This document shows positions 9,788 to 18,895 of a stretch of DNA of 64,000 bases, in pieces. The stretch is from Butyricimonas sp. Marseille-P3923 (GTDB lineage Bacteria > Bacteroidota > Bacteroidia > Bacteroidales > Marinifilaceae): positions 1,178,001-1,242,000 of the forward strand of contig NZ_FXXL01000007.1 of the NCBI RefSeq assembly GCF_900184685.1, in the 5' to 3' direction. The translations under genes and the position numbers were made by a program. Under the pieces are notes generated by a model that worked only from the letters and a program-made list of their open reading frames with translations, was not told the DNA's origin and ran no database searches. How positions within the stretch are numbered: position 1 is the first letter of the stretch; each line of letters opens with the position of its first letter.

Positions 9788-9849
9788 GCTACCAACAAAT
9801 TACCGGAACATGAAACTTACCGATAGACGCTACCAACAACTATCGGTAA
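9788..9849. repeat. Direct and inverted repeats between fecR and susC
   Basis: The 107-base gap between the fecR stop and the susC start contains two direct repeats beginning GCTACCAACAA (9788-9806 and 9829-9846) and a 10-bp perfect inverted repeat TTACCGATAG (9818-9827) / CTATCGGTAA (9840-9849). On the transcribed minus strand no T-run follows the hairpin, so it is not an ordinary terminator. It could be a regulator-binding site or an mRNA structure that changes the fecR to susC ratio. Confidence 0.5.
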
Positions 9850-9858
9850 TTTTTTATA

Positions 9859-10995
9859 TTACAGTCTGGTGACGACTACATTCCTGTCTTTCAGAGAAAA
9901 ACGGACATCTACCACCTTTTCGATCACCTTGAACGTTTCCGCTGCCGGCAGATTCTTATCAATCATCCCCGTAAAAGTGTACTCCTCGATTCCACTACCG
10001 AAAAAAGTAACCTTTAAACCATACCAACGCTCCATTTGAATCATAATATCCCGTAGTGACATTTTGTTGAAAATAAACATACCGTCTTTCCAACTGGTAT
10101 ACTCCCGCACGTCGACTTCCCTCACGTGAATATCACCATTCACGCACGCGGCCTGTTCCCCGGGCGACAATACCACCCGTTTCGTCCCGCTCGTCACTTG
10201 TACCTTACCGCTCGCCAACGTGGTTTGTATATCCGGTTTTTCCGGGTAAGCATTTATATTGAAACTCGTCCCCAACACCTCCACTTCCATATTCCGGACT
10301 TCCACCTTAAAAGGATGCTCCTCATCTCTGACCACTTCAAAGTAACCTTCTCCCTCCAAGTACACTTTCCGTTCCGCTCCCCCGAAAGTTACCGGGTACC
10401 TCAACTTACTACCGGAATTCAAATACACCACGCTCCCGTCGGAAAGCTGCAAACGGAAATCGGCAGCTACCGGAATTTCAAGAGTATGATATCGCCGAAC
10501 CGTGTCATCCTCGGCTTTTGTTTCATAAACCAATCCCTTCGTACTATCCTGCCGTATCTCCACCATACTCTCTCTCGTCAGATACTTCTGTTGCATTTCC
10601 CTCAGATTCAACTCCGAACCGTCGGACAATGTCAGAAGAATAGCATTCTTGGGACGCTCAAACGACACGGGCATTTCACCGGACGGCTTATCCCGATTTA
10701 ACAGGAACACCCCGCTTAAAAGTAATATAAACGGCAAAATAATCACGGCAGCATACCTTAATACCCGCCGTATCTTGTGACGCCGCACGATAACCGGGTC
10801 TTTCACTACCCGATTCCATATCCCGTCATAATCGGGTTCCGGCATAGACGTCAAGTCATACAGCTTCTCTATCGCCTCCCGCACATCCGGATCTATCTTC
10901 TTTTCCGGGGAATACTCATTGGGATACAATACATTCCATAATCTCTCGAACAATTCATCCTTTGTTTTCATGAATACATTCATTTTTCGTTGCAT
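9859..10995 (-). CDS. FecR-family anti-sigma factor
   Basis: 378 residues. Cytoplasmic anti-sigma part about 1-78, membrane span about 81-99 and a periplasmic FecR domain (SDGSVVYLNSGSKLRYPV, LEGEGYFEVVRDEEHPF) followed by the DUF4974-like end (ERWYGLKVTFFG). It should bind the sigma factor encoded 37 bases upstream and receive the signal from the STN domain of the SusC at 6296-9751. Met codons at residues 5 and 9 (10983, 10971) are alternative starts and no ribosome-binding site decides between them. Confidence 0.93.
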   Translation of the reverse strand: MQRKMNVFMKTKDELFERLWNVLYPNEYSPEKKIDPDVREAIEKLYDLTSMPEPDYDGIWNRVVKDPVIVRRHKIRRVLRYAAVIILPFILLLSGVFLLNRDKPSGEMPVSFERPKNAILLTLSDGSELNLREMQQKYLTRESMVEIRQDSTKGLVYETKAEDDTVRRYHTLEIPVAADFRLQLSDGSVVYLNSGSKLRYPVTFGGAERKVYLEGEGYFEVVRDEEHPFKVEVRNMEVEVLGTSFNINAYPEKPDIQTTLASGKVQVTSGTKRVVLSPGEQAACVNGDIHVREVDVREYTSWKDGMFIFNKMSLRDIMIQMERWYGLKVTFFGSGIEEYTFTGMIDKNLPAAETFKVIEKVVDVRFSLKDRNVVVTRL

Positions 10996-11032
10996 AATAA
11001 ATGCACTCGAACTGCCCGAAAGGGTGAAAAGA

Positions 11033-11614
11033 TTATAACATTTTTTTCAAGGAAAGTAAAAATAACATAGTAAGCGCCATATTGTCGGGATTATTCTGCA
11101 CCGACTCCTTTATTTTCTTATAGGCTATCCTGACCTGAGATTTCACTGTATTCACGGCAACTCCCATGGATTCCGCCGTTTCGGCATAACTCACTCCCTC
11201 GATTACCGCCATCACGAATATCTTGCGGCATCCCTCCGGCAAAGAATCAACCACCGAGCGAATAGCCTCGATCTTTGGCGTTATATCCTCCTCCTCTTCG
11301 TTCAGGAACACTTGTTCCCGAATAATATCCGCTTCCTTTTCCGCCCGCACCTTCTGGTGACGCATATAATTCAACACGTAATTCCTAACCATTTTCCGCA
11401 AGTAATTCACGAGCGAATGTTTCACGTTTATCTGTTCCCGGTGACTCCACAAATAAACAAAACTCTCCTGCACGGCATCTTCCGCCACCGCTTGATCACG
11501 ACTTAATCCCAACGCGACAAAATACAACTCCCGGGAATAATCACGAAACACTTTTTCAAAAGCCTTCACATCCCCGGCAATCAGTCGCTGCACCGTATTT
11601 TGTTCATCTGTCAT
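11033..11614 (-). CDS. ECF RNA polymerase sigma-70 factor
   Basis: 193 residues from ATG 11614 (MTDEQNTVQRLIAG). A longer frame starts at 11638, but that codon overlaps the -7 promoter element and would lie upstream of the predicted transcript start, while AAAGGA sits about 11 bases before 11614. Region 2 reads AVAEDAVQESFVYLWSHREQ; region 4 reads LPEGCRKIFVMAVIEGVSYAETAESMGVAVNTVKSQ. It is first in the operon sigma-fecR-susC-susD-DUF4843-PKD and should drive part of it once FecR releases it. Confidence 0.93.
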   Translation of the reverse strand: MTDEQNTVQRLIAGDVKAFEKVFRDYSRELYFVALGLSRDQAVAEDAVQESFVYLWSHREQINVKHSLVNYLRKMVRNYVLNYMRHQKVRAEKEADIIREQVFLNEEEEDITPKIEAIRSVVDSLPEGCRKIFVMAVIEGVSYAETAESMGVAVNTVKSQVRIAYKKIKESVQNNPDNMALTMLFLLSLKKML

Positions 11615-11635
11615 ATCCAACATCCTTTGGAAAAG

Positions 11636-11664
11636 CAAAGATAAAATTAAATTTTAAATATCAA
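11636..11664 (-). promoter_or_regulatory. Bacteroidota-type promoter of the sigma gene
   Basis: On the minus strand TTG (11664-11662) is followed after 18 bases by TATCTTTG (11643-11636), matching the primary-sigma consensus -33 TTG / -7 TAnnTTTG of Bacteroides relatives. Transcription would begin near 11629, giving a short leader to the ATG at 11614. This suggests basal transcription by the housekeeping sigma factor. Confidence 0.65.
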
Positions 11665-11975
11665 TAACCAACATCTGTTAAACAGAAAATTCTTGTCTAC
11701 ATTCAATAAATCTACCTGTTGAATTTCCAAGGTAATCCTACCGTAATACAACCCCTACTCCGTCACAAAATACTTCTACCCCTCTTATCTCCCCGTTGGC
11801 AAAGGACGCGATAACCGCCTTACATCCGGCTGATAAGCAAGTTGAGGTAGTATTACCTTAGGATAACGAGAGAATTTCCGTGAAAAAAGATAAATTTACA
11901 GAAAGCAAATCGACAACATTGCACAAAAAAATATACTTTTGACGTGAAATTAAAATAACACTAAAGATAAAACAC

Positions 11976-13091
11976 ATGGGGCTATTTAGTAAACTTAGAG
12001 GCGAGTTTATTGACATCATCGAATTCTTGGACAACACCCAAGACACCATCGTGTACCGTTTCGAAAGACATGGCAACGAGATAAAAAACAACGCTAAACT
12101 TATCGTCCGGGAAGGACAAACGGCTGTTTTTGTCAACGAGGGACAAGTAGCGGATATATTCACCCCGGGAACTTATACCCTTAACACCGAGAACCTCCCG
12201 ATATTAAGCACGTTGAAGGGCTGGAAATACGGTTTCAACAGTCCGTTCAAGGCTGAAGTTTACTTCGTGAGCACGAAAAACTTCTTGGACCAGAAATGGG
12301 GAACAAAAAACGCCATTATCCTAAGCGATAATCGATTCGGGATGGTTGAAATACGGGCATTCGGAATATACTCGTTCAAGATTACCGATGCTCCCGTTTT
12401 TATCCGGGAGATCGTGGGCACAAACCAATCGTTTACCACCCGGCATATCAGCGAACAATTGAAGAGTATCATCGTCACCCGTTTCTCCGATGCCACGGGA
12501 GAGTCAAATTTACCGATCGAGAATTACGCTTCCAACTTGAACGAATTATCGGAAGCCATCTTCGGTTACATGCAAAGTGACTTTGCCGCCTACGGCATGG
12601 AAGTAACAAAATTCCTGATTGAAAACATCTCCATGCCCGAAGATGTGAAAAAAGAGATATTCGAACTCAGCCGTCTGGAAAAAATCGACTTGGATAAATT
12701 GACTAAACTAAAAGCCGCCAAAGCCATGGAAGCTGCCGCGGAGAATCCGTCGGGCACAGCCGGAATGGGCGTCGGTCTGGGAGCGGGTATAGCAATGGCT
12801 CAACAGATGACTCAAAACATGATGAACCCGTCGGACAGACAAAACGGGCAGAATACCCCTGCCACTCCCCCGCCATTACCGGGAGAAACACTGTACTACG
12901 TCGCCATCAACGGTCAACAGTCCGGTCCCTATAACCTCGCGCAATTACTCGAACTGGTAAAGCAACAAGTTCTGAACCGGGATTCTCTGGTATGGAAAAA
13001 CGGATTACCGGAGTGGGTTCCGGCCGGAGAGCAAGCTGACTTACAAAGTTTATGGACAACAACACCCCCGCCGCTTCCAAAACAGAAATAA
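11976..13091 (+). CDS. SPFH-domain protein with C-terminal GYF_2-like domain
   Basis: 371 residues. The N-terminal two thirds form an SPFH (stomatin/prohibitin/flotillin-like) domain of the YdjI/virion-core type (about 30-250; FVNEGQVADIFTPGTYTL is the strand-rich entry). A low-complexity Ala/Gly/Met stretch follows (about 255-285), then a Pro-rich linker and a GYF_2-like domain at 307-360 (YYVAINGQQSGPYNLAQL ... WVPAGEQADLQSLW), which usually binds proline-rich peptides. No signal peptide. It precedes a zinc-ribbon membrane protein gene by 3 bases, so they are one operon, and such pairs are linked to membrane stress or organisation. A TACTTTTG element at 11934-11941 is a candidate -7 site. 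Confidence 0.85.
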   Translation: MGLFSKLRGEFIDIIEFLDNTQDTIVYRFERHGNEIKNNAKLIVREGQTAVFVNEGQVADIFTPGTYTLNTENLPILSTLKGWKYGFNSPFKAEVYFVSTKNFLDQKWGTKNAIILSDNRFGMVEIRAFGIYSFKITDAPVFIREIVGTNQSFTTRHISEQLKSIIVTRFSDATGESNLPIENYASNLNELSEAIFGYMQSDFAAYGMEVTKFLIENISMPEDVKKEIFELSRLEKIDLDKLTKLKAAKAMEAAAENPSGTAGMGVGLGAGIAMAQQMTQNMMNPSDRQNGQNTPATPPPLPGETLYYVAINGQQSGPYNLAQLLELVKQQVLNRDSLVWKNGLPEWVPAGEQADLQSLWTTTPPPLPKQK

Positions 13092-13094
13092 AGT

Positions 13095-14177
13095 ATGACG
13101 GAAGAAACCGAGGACAACCGGACGATCGGTGACACATTCCCGTGTGAATGTTGCGGAGCCGTGCTAAAATACAAACCGGGAACAACATTCCTGCATTGTG
13201 AATATTGCGGGTCGGACACCCCAATCCAAACGAAAGTGGTGGTCAATATCAACGAACTGGACTACATGCAACACATCCGACACGTTGAAGAACTCAACAC
13301 GCACAACACAAACATCATCAAATGCCGGAAATGTGGCGCCGAATCGACATTCGACGAAAACATGAAATCCATGGAGTGCCCCTACTGCGGTACTCCCTTG
13401 ATTGAAGCCGACGCACATTATGAACGACTGTTCAAACCATCCTACCTGCTACCATTCCAAATCTCCGGTAAAGAAATTGACGACTGCCTCCACAAATGGT
13501 TACGGAAATTATGGTTCGCACCCGGTAACTTGAAACAACAAGCCCGTTGCTCCGAAAAAATGCAAGGCGTGTATATCCCTTGTTGGACATACGACGCGCA
13601 AACGGAAACCCAATACACGGGACAACGGGGTGTTACCTACACGACCTCGGTAGGAACAGGCAAAAACCGACGCACGGTAATCCGCACGGCGTGGAGTTAC
13701 CGCGACGGAAACATATCCCTCTTTTTCGACGATGTAATGGTTCCGGCGTCCAAATTAATCGCCTCGGGAACCGTGGCAAAAATCGAAGACTGGGACACGG
13801 AAAACCTCGTGGAAATGGACAACCGTTTCCTAAGCGGGTTCATCACGGAAAAATACATCATCAACCTCACCCAAGGATTCGAGATTGCCCAAGGCAAAAT
13901 GGCAACACAAATAGACTCTGCCATCCGACGGGACATCGGTGGCGACAAACAGCGGATTTTATCAAAAAACACACGGTACGACAACATCAAATTCAAATTG
14001 ATATTACTGCCTGTTTACATGTCGTCTTACTTGTATGGCAAAAAAGTATACCACTTCTTCGTGAACGGAAGAACGGGAGAAGTCACGGGGGATCGCCCCT
14101 ACAGTACCCTGAAAATCGTGTTCACAATCCTCTTGGGACTTTTGCTAATCGGGGGAATAATATACTACAACCGGTAA
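13095..14177 (+). CDS. Zinc-ribbon membrane-anchored protein paired with SPFH protein
   Basis: 360 residues. Two zinc ribbons at the N-terminus: cysteines 17/20 with 35/38, and 77/80 with 95/98 (CRKCGAESTF ... CPYCGT). The middle domain has a conserved WTYDAQTETQYTGQRG region and a repeated GFITEKY segment of unknown role; the C-terminal 20 residues (LKIVFTILLGLLLIGGIIYY) are one membrane span. No enzymatic motif is visible. Similar ribbon proteins are often annotated as TFIIB-type zinc-ribbon proteins. It starts 3 bases after the SPFH gene, and it ends 5 bases from the convergent cinA stop. A joint role in membrane quality control is inference from the pairing. Confidence 0.75.
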   Translation: MTEETEDNRTIGDTFPCECCGAVLKYKPGTTFLHCEYCGSDTPIQTKVVVNINELDYMQHIRHVEELNTHNTNIIKCRKCGAESTFDENMKSMECPYCGTPLIEADAHYERLFKPSYLLPFQISGKEIDDCLHKWLRKLWFAPGNLKQQARCSEKMQGVYIPCWTYDAQTETQYTGQRGVTYTTSVGTGKNRRTVIRTAWSYRDGNISLFFDDVMVPASKLIASGTVAKIEDWDTENLVEMDNRFLSGFITEKYIINLTQGFEIAQGKMATQIDSAIRRDIGGDKQRILSKNTRYDNIKFKLILLPVYMSSYLYGKKVYHFFVNGRTGEVTGDRPYSTLKIVFTILLGLLLIGGIIYYNR

Positions 14178-14182
14178 GCAAA

Positions 14183-15421
14183 TTATCTATTTCCACCGCG
14201 AATTTCTTCAATAACCAACTCTATCGCTTTCACGGTAGCTTTGCCGATATTCCTTTCCCGCGTAAAAGAAAAGGTGAACTTACGGGCGACCGTCCTTCCC
14301 GGTCCGGCAACACCGATCCAGACCGTACCGATCGGTTTCTCCGGCGTACCACCCGTGGGTCCCGCAATGCCGGACGTGGACACCCCGTAGTCGGTTCCAA
14401 TCAGGCGGCGTACACCTTCTGCCATTTGTCGCACCACGGGTTCGCTAACGGCACCGAATTGTTCCAGATCCTCCCGGCTCACACCAAGCACCCGTTCCTT
14501 CACGTCATTAGCATAAGCGACCACGCTTCCCCTGAAATAAGCCGAAGCCCCGGCAATGGAAGTCAATTGGGCGGCAATATTCCCACCCGTGCAACTCTCG
14601 GCGGTAGCGATCGTCCTTCCTTTCATCAACAGTAACTCTCCCAATTCCCGCTCCGTCCCCCCGTTCTCTCCTTCCGTGTAATGCAATCCCTCCAGTGTTT
14701 CTTTCAACCCGTCGAAACGGGTATCCAAATTATACACCTGCTTTCCTTTCGCCGTCAATCGCAACATAACAAATCCCGGGGAAGGCAGATAAGCCAGACT
14801 GAATCCCTCGGGAAGCGTTTCTTCCCATTGACTCAATCGGATAGCCAATTCCGACTCCGGGATATCGTACACCTTCAGCATCCTGTAATCCAGTTGCAGG
14901 TGCGGGAACAAGTGTTGCAATCCCGGAACCACACTTTGCATCATCAAATCCTCCATCTCGAAAGGCACGCCCGGCAAAGAAACCAATACTTTCCCGTCCC
15001 GTTCGAACCACATGCCGGAAGCCGTCCCCTTGCGATTGAACAGAATCTTTGCCGATTCGGGTTGAAGAGCCTGACCGCGATTCGCCTCATTCATACTCAT
15101 TCCCCCGTTCTCCAACAACTTCTCGATCCACTTCAACACCTCCTCGTTCATCACCAAGCGGGTATTGAAATAATCCGCCAACACCTTCTTCGTCACGTCA
15201 TCTTTCGTCGGTCCGAGCCCACCGGTCACGATAACCAGCTCCGCCCGCTTCATGGCGTAATCCACCCAATGGCATATCTCCTCCCGATCGTCGGCAATAG
15301 ATAAAATATCAATCACTTCCGCCCCGAGGCGAGTCAATTGTTTCGAAATATATTGTGAATTGGTATCCAGTATCTGTCCTAACAGGATTTCATCACCGAT
15401 TGTAATAATGATCGCTTTCAT
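14183..15421 (-). CDS. cinA: CinA-family protein (molybdopterin-binding fold plus nicotinamide-nucleotide amidase)
   Basis: 412 residues, normal for full-length CinA. Residues 1-165 form the COG1058/MoCF domain (IITIGDEILLGQILDTNSQY, VIVTGGLGPTKDDVT); residues 250-412 form the PncC-type amidase domain (ATAESCTGGNIAAQLTSI, YGVSTSGIAGPTGG). The family deamidates nicotinamide mononucleotide and hydrolyses ADP-ribose-type compounds in NAD recycling. It is 12 bases downstream of the M48 protease gene, so the two probably share a transcript. Confidence 0.95.
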   Translation of the reverse strand: MKAIIITIGDEILLGQILDTNSQYISKQLTRLGAEVIDILSIADDREEICHWVDYAMKRAELVIVTGGLGPTKDDVTKKVLADYFNTRLVMNEEVLKWIEKLLENGGMSMNEANRGQALQPESAKILFNRKGTASGMWFERDGKVLVSLPGVPFEMEDLMMQSVVPGLQHLFPHLQLDYRMLKVYDIPESELAIRLSQWEETLPEGFSLAYLPSPGFVMLRLTAKGKQVYNLDTRFDGLKETLEGLHYTEGENGGTERELGELLLMKGRTIATAESCTGGNIAAQLTSIAGASAYFRGSVVAYANDVKERVLGVSREDLEQFGAVSEPVVRQMAEGVRRLIGTDYGVSTSGIAGPTGGTPEKPIGTVWIGVAGPGRTVARKFTFSFTRERNIGKATVKAIELVIEEIRGGNR

Positions 15422-15433
15422 GGATTTACATTT

Positions 15434-16663
15434 TTATTCGTGAATACGTTTAATTGCCTTAATCCGTTTCAATAAAGAAGGATGAGAATAATGAATATAC
15501 TCGTACAGCGGGTGAGGCGTCAGATTGCTCAAAGACTTCACCGATATTTTCTTCAATCCCGACACGAGATACTCCCCCTCGTAATGAGTCCCGGCGAAAG
15601 CATCCGCCTCGTACTCGTTCTTCCGTGACCACACGTTCATGCCGATACTCAAAATCAAGTTAACCGGAGAATAAAGTATAGCGAAAGCCATCAATCCCAA
15701 CTGGAAATATGCCTTATCGCCTCCTAACGCCCCGGACAATGCCGCATTGTTGACACACAGGGAAAACAGCCAGAGTATAATACCCGTTTGCACTATCGAA
15801 AGTCCCATGGACTGTAACGTGTGCCGTTTCTTGTAATGCCCGATCTCGTGCGCCAGCACGGCAACGATCTCCTCTTCCGTCAAATCGTCAATCAACGTGT
15901 CGTACAACACCACCCGTTTCTTGGGTCCCAGTCCCGTGAAATAAGCGTTAGCCTTTGTCGAACGTTTCGAGCCGTCGATCACGTATATATTATCCAACTT
16001 GAATCCCACCTTCCCGGCAAACGCCTGAATCTTATCCCGCAAACACCCCTCTGGCAAAGGAGTCTGTTTATTAAACAGAGGCACTATCAACTGGGAATAA
16101 AACATCCCCATGAAAAGCGAAAACACGATCACGACTCCCCACGCGTACAACCAGAAAGAAGCGCCCGCCCACGTGTAGAACCACACGACAAGCGCCAGCA
16201 ACACGCCTCCCATGACAAGAGAAACCAGTAATTCCTTCACGGCATCGAGCCAGAAAATCTTCCTCGTGGTTTTATTGAACCCGTATTTTTCTTCAATATG
16301 AAAGGTAGCGTAATAGTCGAAAGGGATATCCAGCACGGATGAAGCCAAAGACAACCCGACCACGAAAAGAAGCGTCTGCCACACGGCACTATCGGTCACG
16401 GACACCACCCAATCATTGTACCACCCGAAACCGCCCGCCAGAAGAAAAATCATCATCACGGCAAAGCCGAACCCGGAACTCCAACTGTCCAACCGTCCGT
16501 TTTCCCGCTTGTACGACTGGAAACGCCCGTATTCCCTCTCGTCATAGATACCCTTCAGACTCTCGGGTAACACGGGCGACATATGCTTAAAATTCAAATG
16601 TTCCAGCACCCGTTCAAGGATAAAATCCAGACACAGGAAAACAACAATAACAATAAATATCAT
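15434..16663 (-). CDS. M48 family membrane metalloprotease (Ste24/CAAX-protease type)
   Basis: 409 residues from ATG 16663, chosen because a strong CCGGAGGTAAA ribosome-binding site sits directly before it; the longer frame from 16708 merely translates the intergenic repeat. Several membrane spans precede the zinc site H272-E-I-G-H276 (VAVLAHEIGHYKKRHTLQSM), with the third ligand in NEYEADAFAG. Ste24-type enzymes cleave membrane-associated or misfolded membrane proteins. The HYKKRH pattern after HExxH and the dozen-span layout fit Ste24 better than HtpX. Followed by cinA. Confidence 0.92.
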   Translation of the reverse strand: MIFIVIVVFLCLDFILERVLEHLNFKHMSPVLPESLKGIYDEREYGRFQSYKRENGRLDSWSSGFGFAVMMIFLLAGGFGWYNDWVVSVTDSAVWQTLLFVVGLSLASSVLDIPFDYYATFHIEEKYGFNKTTRKIFWLDAVKELLVSLVMGGVLLALVVWFYTWAGASFWLYAWGVVIVFSLFMGMFYSQLIVPLFNKQTPLPEGCLRDKIQAFAGKVGFKLDNIYVIDGSKRSTKANAYFTGLGPKKRVVLYDTLIDDLTEEEIVAVLAHEIGHYKKRHTLQSMGLSIVQTGIILWLFSLCVNNAALSGALGGDKAYFQLGLMAFAILYSPVNLILSIGMNVWSRKNEYEADAFAGTHYEGEYLVSGLKKISVKSLSNLTPHPLYEYIHYSHPSLLKRIKAIKRIHE

Positions 16664-16676
16664 TTTACCTCCGGTA

Positions 16677-16766
16677 AAGTTACAGGTTACATTTGCCACA
16701 AGCGGCAAGTTACAAGTTTAAATTCTTGAACAAAGATACAACAAATTTCATAACCTGCAACTTGCC
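16677..16766. repeat. AAGTTACA-type iterated-arm element (copy 1)
   Basis: The left arm holds AAGTTACAGGTTACA, a TTTGCC...GGCAA pair and another AAGTTACAAGTT; the right end AACCTGCAACTTGCC (16752-16766) is the inverted form. A second copy lies at 46482-46594. The element sits directly before the M48 protease start and creates a spurious N-terminal extension of that frame. Confidence 0.6.
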
Positions 16767-16778
16767 CTTTTAGTCAAA

Positions 16779-16917
16779 AGTTTATAAAGTTTATAAGGTT
16801 TATGGACCCTAGCGGGCGCTTTGTCCACGGCAGCATAGCTGCCGGTAAACCTTGTCCGAAGGACGCCCGTTACTTTATGAACTTTATAAACTTTAGGAGC
16901 TGAAAGCTCAACTTTAT
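16779..16917. repeat. AGTTTATA-type iterated-arm element, copy 1
   Basis: Arm of three degenerate AGTTTATAA units (16779-16805), a core of about 65 bases with CCACGGCAGC/GCTGCCG (hairpin) and TGTCCGAAGGACG, then inverted arm units ACTTTATGA, ACTTTATAA, ACTTTAGGA. Four further copies are at 47571, 51162, 55723 and 56621. The right flank continues into a separate hairpin GGGCAAAAGCG/CGCTTTTGCCC at 16923-16950. Confidence 0.75.
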
Positions 16918-16963
16918 GAACCGGGCAAAAGCGTTTTGACGCTTTTGCCCCGTGTAAATATAA

Positions 16964-16995
16964 TTTGCGTTTCTCATTTATTAATTCTAATTTCG
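16964..16995 (+). promoter_or_regulatory. Promoter of the fumarase gene
   Basis: TTTG at 16964-16967, 20-base spacer, TAATTTCG at 16988-16995 (one mismatch to TAnnTTTG). The start codon follows about 60 bases after the expected transcript start. This is the normal Bacteroidota promoter pattern. Confidence 0.6.
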
Positions 16996-17063
16996 TTGCG
17001 ACAAATTAAAGAAATTTTTCCGTTATGGAACAATAGAATATAAACACAAAAACAATACAGATT

Positions 17064-18674
17064 ATGGCAGAATTCAAGTATCAAGAACCATTTCCGATAC
17101 AGAAAGATGACACGGAATATCGTTTATTAACAAAGGATTACGTGAAGACAATAGAAGTCGAAGGACGTAAAATACTGAAGATTGAAAAAGAGGGGCTTGA
17201 ATTACTTGCCCGGGAAGCGTACGCCGACGTATCTTTCTATCTTCGCGCTTCTCACTTGCAGAAATTAGCCAATATCCTGCAAGACCCGGAAGCCAGTGAC
17301 AACGATAAATTTGTCGCCCACACCATGTTAATGAATCAAGTCGTGTCCGCCGAGGGAGAACTCCCCACCTGTCAGGACACGGGTACCGCCATCGCTATCG
17401 GCAAGAAAGGTGAAAACGTGTGGACCGGATTCAACGACGCCGAGGCAATCAGCAAAGGGGTGTATGAAACCTACCGCGATCGCAACCTGCGTTACTCACA
17501 GGTAGTACCTTACACCATGTTCAACGAGAAAAACAGCGGAACGAACCTTCCTGCGCAAATCGACCTGTACGCCACACAAGGCAATAAATACGAGTTCCTG
17601 TTTATCACCAAAGGAGGCGGTTCTGCCAACAAGACTTTCCTCTATCAACAGACCAAAGCCCTTCTGACCGAGGAAGCGTTGACTAAGTTCATCAAGGAAA
17701 AGGTGAAAGACTTGGGTACTTCCGCTTGTCCTCCTTACCACCTGGCCGTGGTCATCGGCGGAACTTCTGCCGAAACCTGCTTGGCGACCGTGAAGAAAGC
17801 ATCCGCGGGATATTACGACAACCTGCCTACCGAGGGAAACGAGGGCGGTCAGGCATTCCGCGATCTGGAATGGGAAGCCAAAATACAGAAAATTTGCCAA
17901 GATATGGGTATCGGGGCACAATTCGGCGGCAAATACTGGGTACATGATGTACGGGTAATCCGTATGCCGCGTCATGCCGCATCCTGCCCCGTGGGAATCG
18001 GTGTCAGTTGTAGTGCCGACCGCAACATCAAGGCGAAGATCACCGAAGACGGAATCTTCCTCGAACAACTCGAGAAGAATCCCGCGCGTTTCCTGCCCGC
18101 CGAGAATCCGGCTCTAGCCCCTGCCGTGGATATAGATTTGGATCAACCCATGGAGGAAGTACTGAAGATATTAAGCCAATACCCGGTAAAAACTCGTTTG
18201 AACCTGTCGGGAACCCTGATCGTGGCACGCGATATCGCGCACGCCCAAATCAAAGCGATGCTCGACGCGGGCAAACCCATGCCGGAATATTTCAAGAAAC
18301 ACCCGATCTATTACGCCGGTCCCGCCAAGACACCCAAAGGTATGGCATCCGGGAGCTTCGGTCCCACGACAGCCGGACGTATGGACCCGTACGTTGACTT
18401 GTTCCAAGACCACGGCGGCTCCATGATTATGGTTGCCAAAGGTAACCGTTCACAAGCCGTTACCGACGCCTGCAAGAAACATGGCGGATTCTATCTCGGT
18501 TCCATCGGCGGACCTGCCGCGATCCTTGCCAAGGAAAGTATCAAATCGGTTGAAATCGTCGCTTTCGAAGAATTAGGAATGGAAGCTATCCGGAAAATCC
18601 GGGTTGAAAACTTCCCCGCCTTCATCATCGTCGATGACAAAGGAAACGACTTCTTCGCCGAGTGGGCACATTAA
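17064..18674 (+). CDS. Class I (iron-sulfur) fumarate hydratase
   Basis: 536 residues, the size of single-chain FumA/FumB-type enzymes, with the N-terminal alpha domain and C-terminal beta domain fused. The cluster-binding cysteines are visible in [13 protein letters not shown] (C103) and [32 protein letters not shown] is the beta-domain signature. It interconverts fumarate and malate in the reductive TCA branch used by anaerobes; the 4Fe-4S cluster makes it oxygen-sensitive. Monocistronic by context, with its own promoter and with a terminator hairpin 160 bases downstream. Confidence 0.96.
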   Translation: MAEFKYQEPFPIQKDDTEYRLLTKDYVKTIEVEGRKILKIEKEGLELLAREAYADVSFYLRASHLQKLANILQDPEASDNDKFVAHTMLMNQVVSAEGELPTCQDTGTAIAIGKKGENVWTGFNDAEAISKGVYETYRDRNLRYSQVVPYTMFNEKNSGTNLPAQIDLYATQGNKYEFLFITKGGGSANKTFLYQQTKALLTEEALTKFIKEKVKDLGTSACPPYHLAVVIGGTSAETCLATVKKASAGYYDNLPTEGNEGGQAFRDLEWEAKIQKICQDMGIGAQFGGKYWVHDVRVIRMPRHAASCPVGIGVSCSADRNIKAKITEDGIFLEQLEKNPARFLPAENPALAPAVDIDLDQPMEEVLKILSQYPVKTRLNLSGTLIVARDIAHAQIKAMLDAGKPMPEYFKKHPIYYAGPAKTPKGMASGSFGPTTAGRMDPYVDLFQDHGGSMIMVAKGNRSQAVTDACKKHGGFYLGSIGGPAAILAKESIKSVEIVAFEELGMEAIRKIRVENFPAFIIVDDKGNDFFAEWAH

Positions 18675-18703
18675 AATTACCCTTAGGCTACCTATACACT
18701 ACC

Positions 18704-18778
18704 TCATGAACGTAGCATAGACGTAGCATGAACGTAGCATGGACGTACACGAGCGTCCATGCTATGTCAATGGTATGT
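18704..18778. repeat. ACGTAGCATGA-type iterated inverted repeat
   Basis: Three to four tandem units of about 11 bases (CATGAACGTAG, CATAGACGTAG, CATGAACGTAG, CATGGACGT) followed, after a short centre ACACGAG, by inverted units CGTCCATGCTATG and TCAATGGTATG. It has the same plan as the other iterated-arm elements here, without a long core, and lies between the fumarase stop and the shared terminator. Confidence 0.6.
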
Positions 18779-18836
18779 AAAAGCAGTATTTTTAAGATGG
18801 GATAAGGGTGAAATAAAGATAGCGCATACATAAAAA

Positions 18837-18891
18837 AAGACCGGCTAACTGAAATGAGATGTTTCTCAAAAGTTAGCCGGTCTTCTTTTTA
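18837..18891. terminator. Bidirectional intrinsic terminator
   Basis: Perfect 14-bp stem AAGACCGGCTAACT (18837-18850) / AGTTAGCCGGTCTT (18871-18884) with a 20-base loop, A-run on the left and T-rich tail on the right. It serves both the rightward fumarase gene and the leftward rubredoxin gene, whose stop is at 18896. Confidence 0.9.
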
Positions 18892-18895
18892 ATTT

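Noticed and set aside
13547-14635. 362-codon reading frame over the zinc-ribbon and cinA genes
   Set aside because: It lies in another frame across two genes with clear family motifs and has a low-complexity, His/Arg/Pro-rich composition typical of a shadow frame.
16664-16708. N-terminal extension of the M48 protease
   Set aside because: The extra 15 codons translate the AAGTTACA repeat, and a strong GGAGG site lies directly before the downstream ATG.
16923-16950. GGGCAAAAGCG/CGCTTTTGCCC hairpin as a terminator
   Set aside because: No T-run follows on either strand and it lies upstream of the fumarase promoter; it may belong to the repeat.
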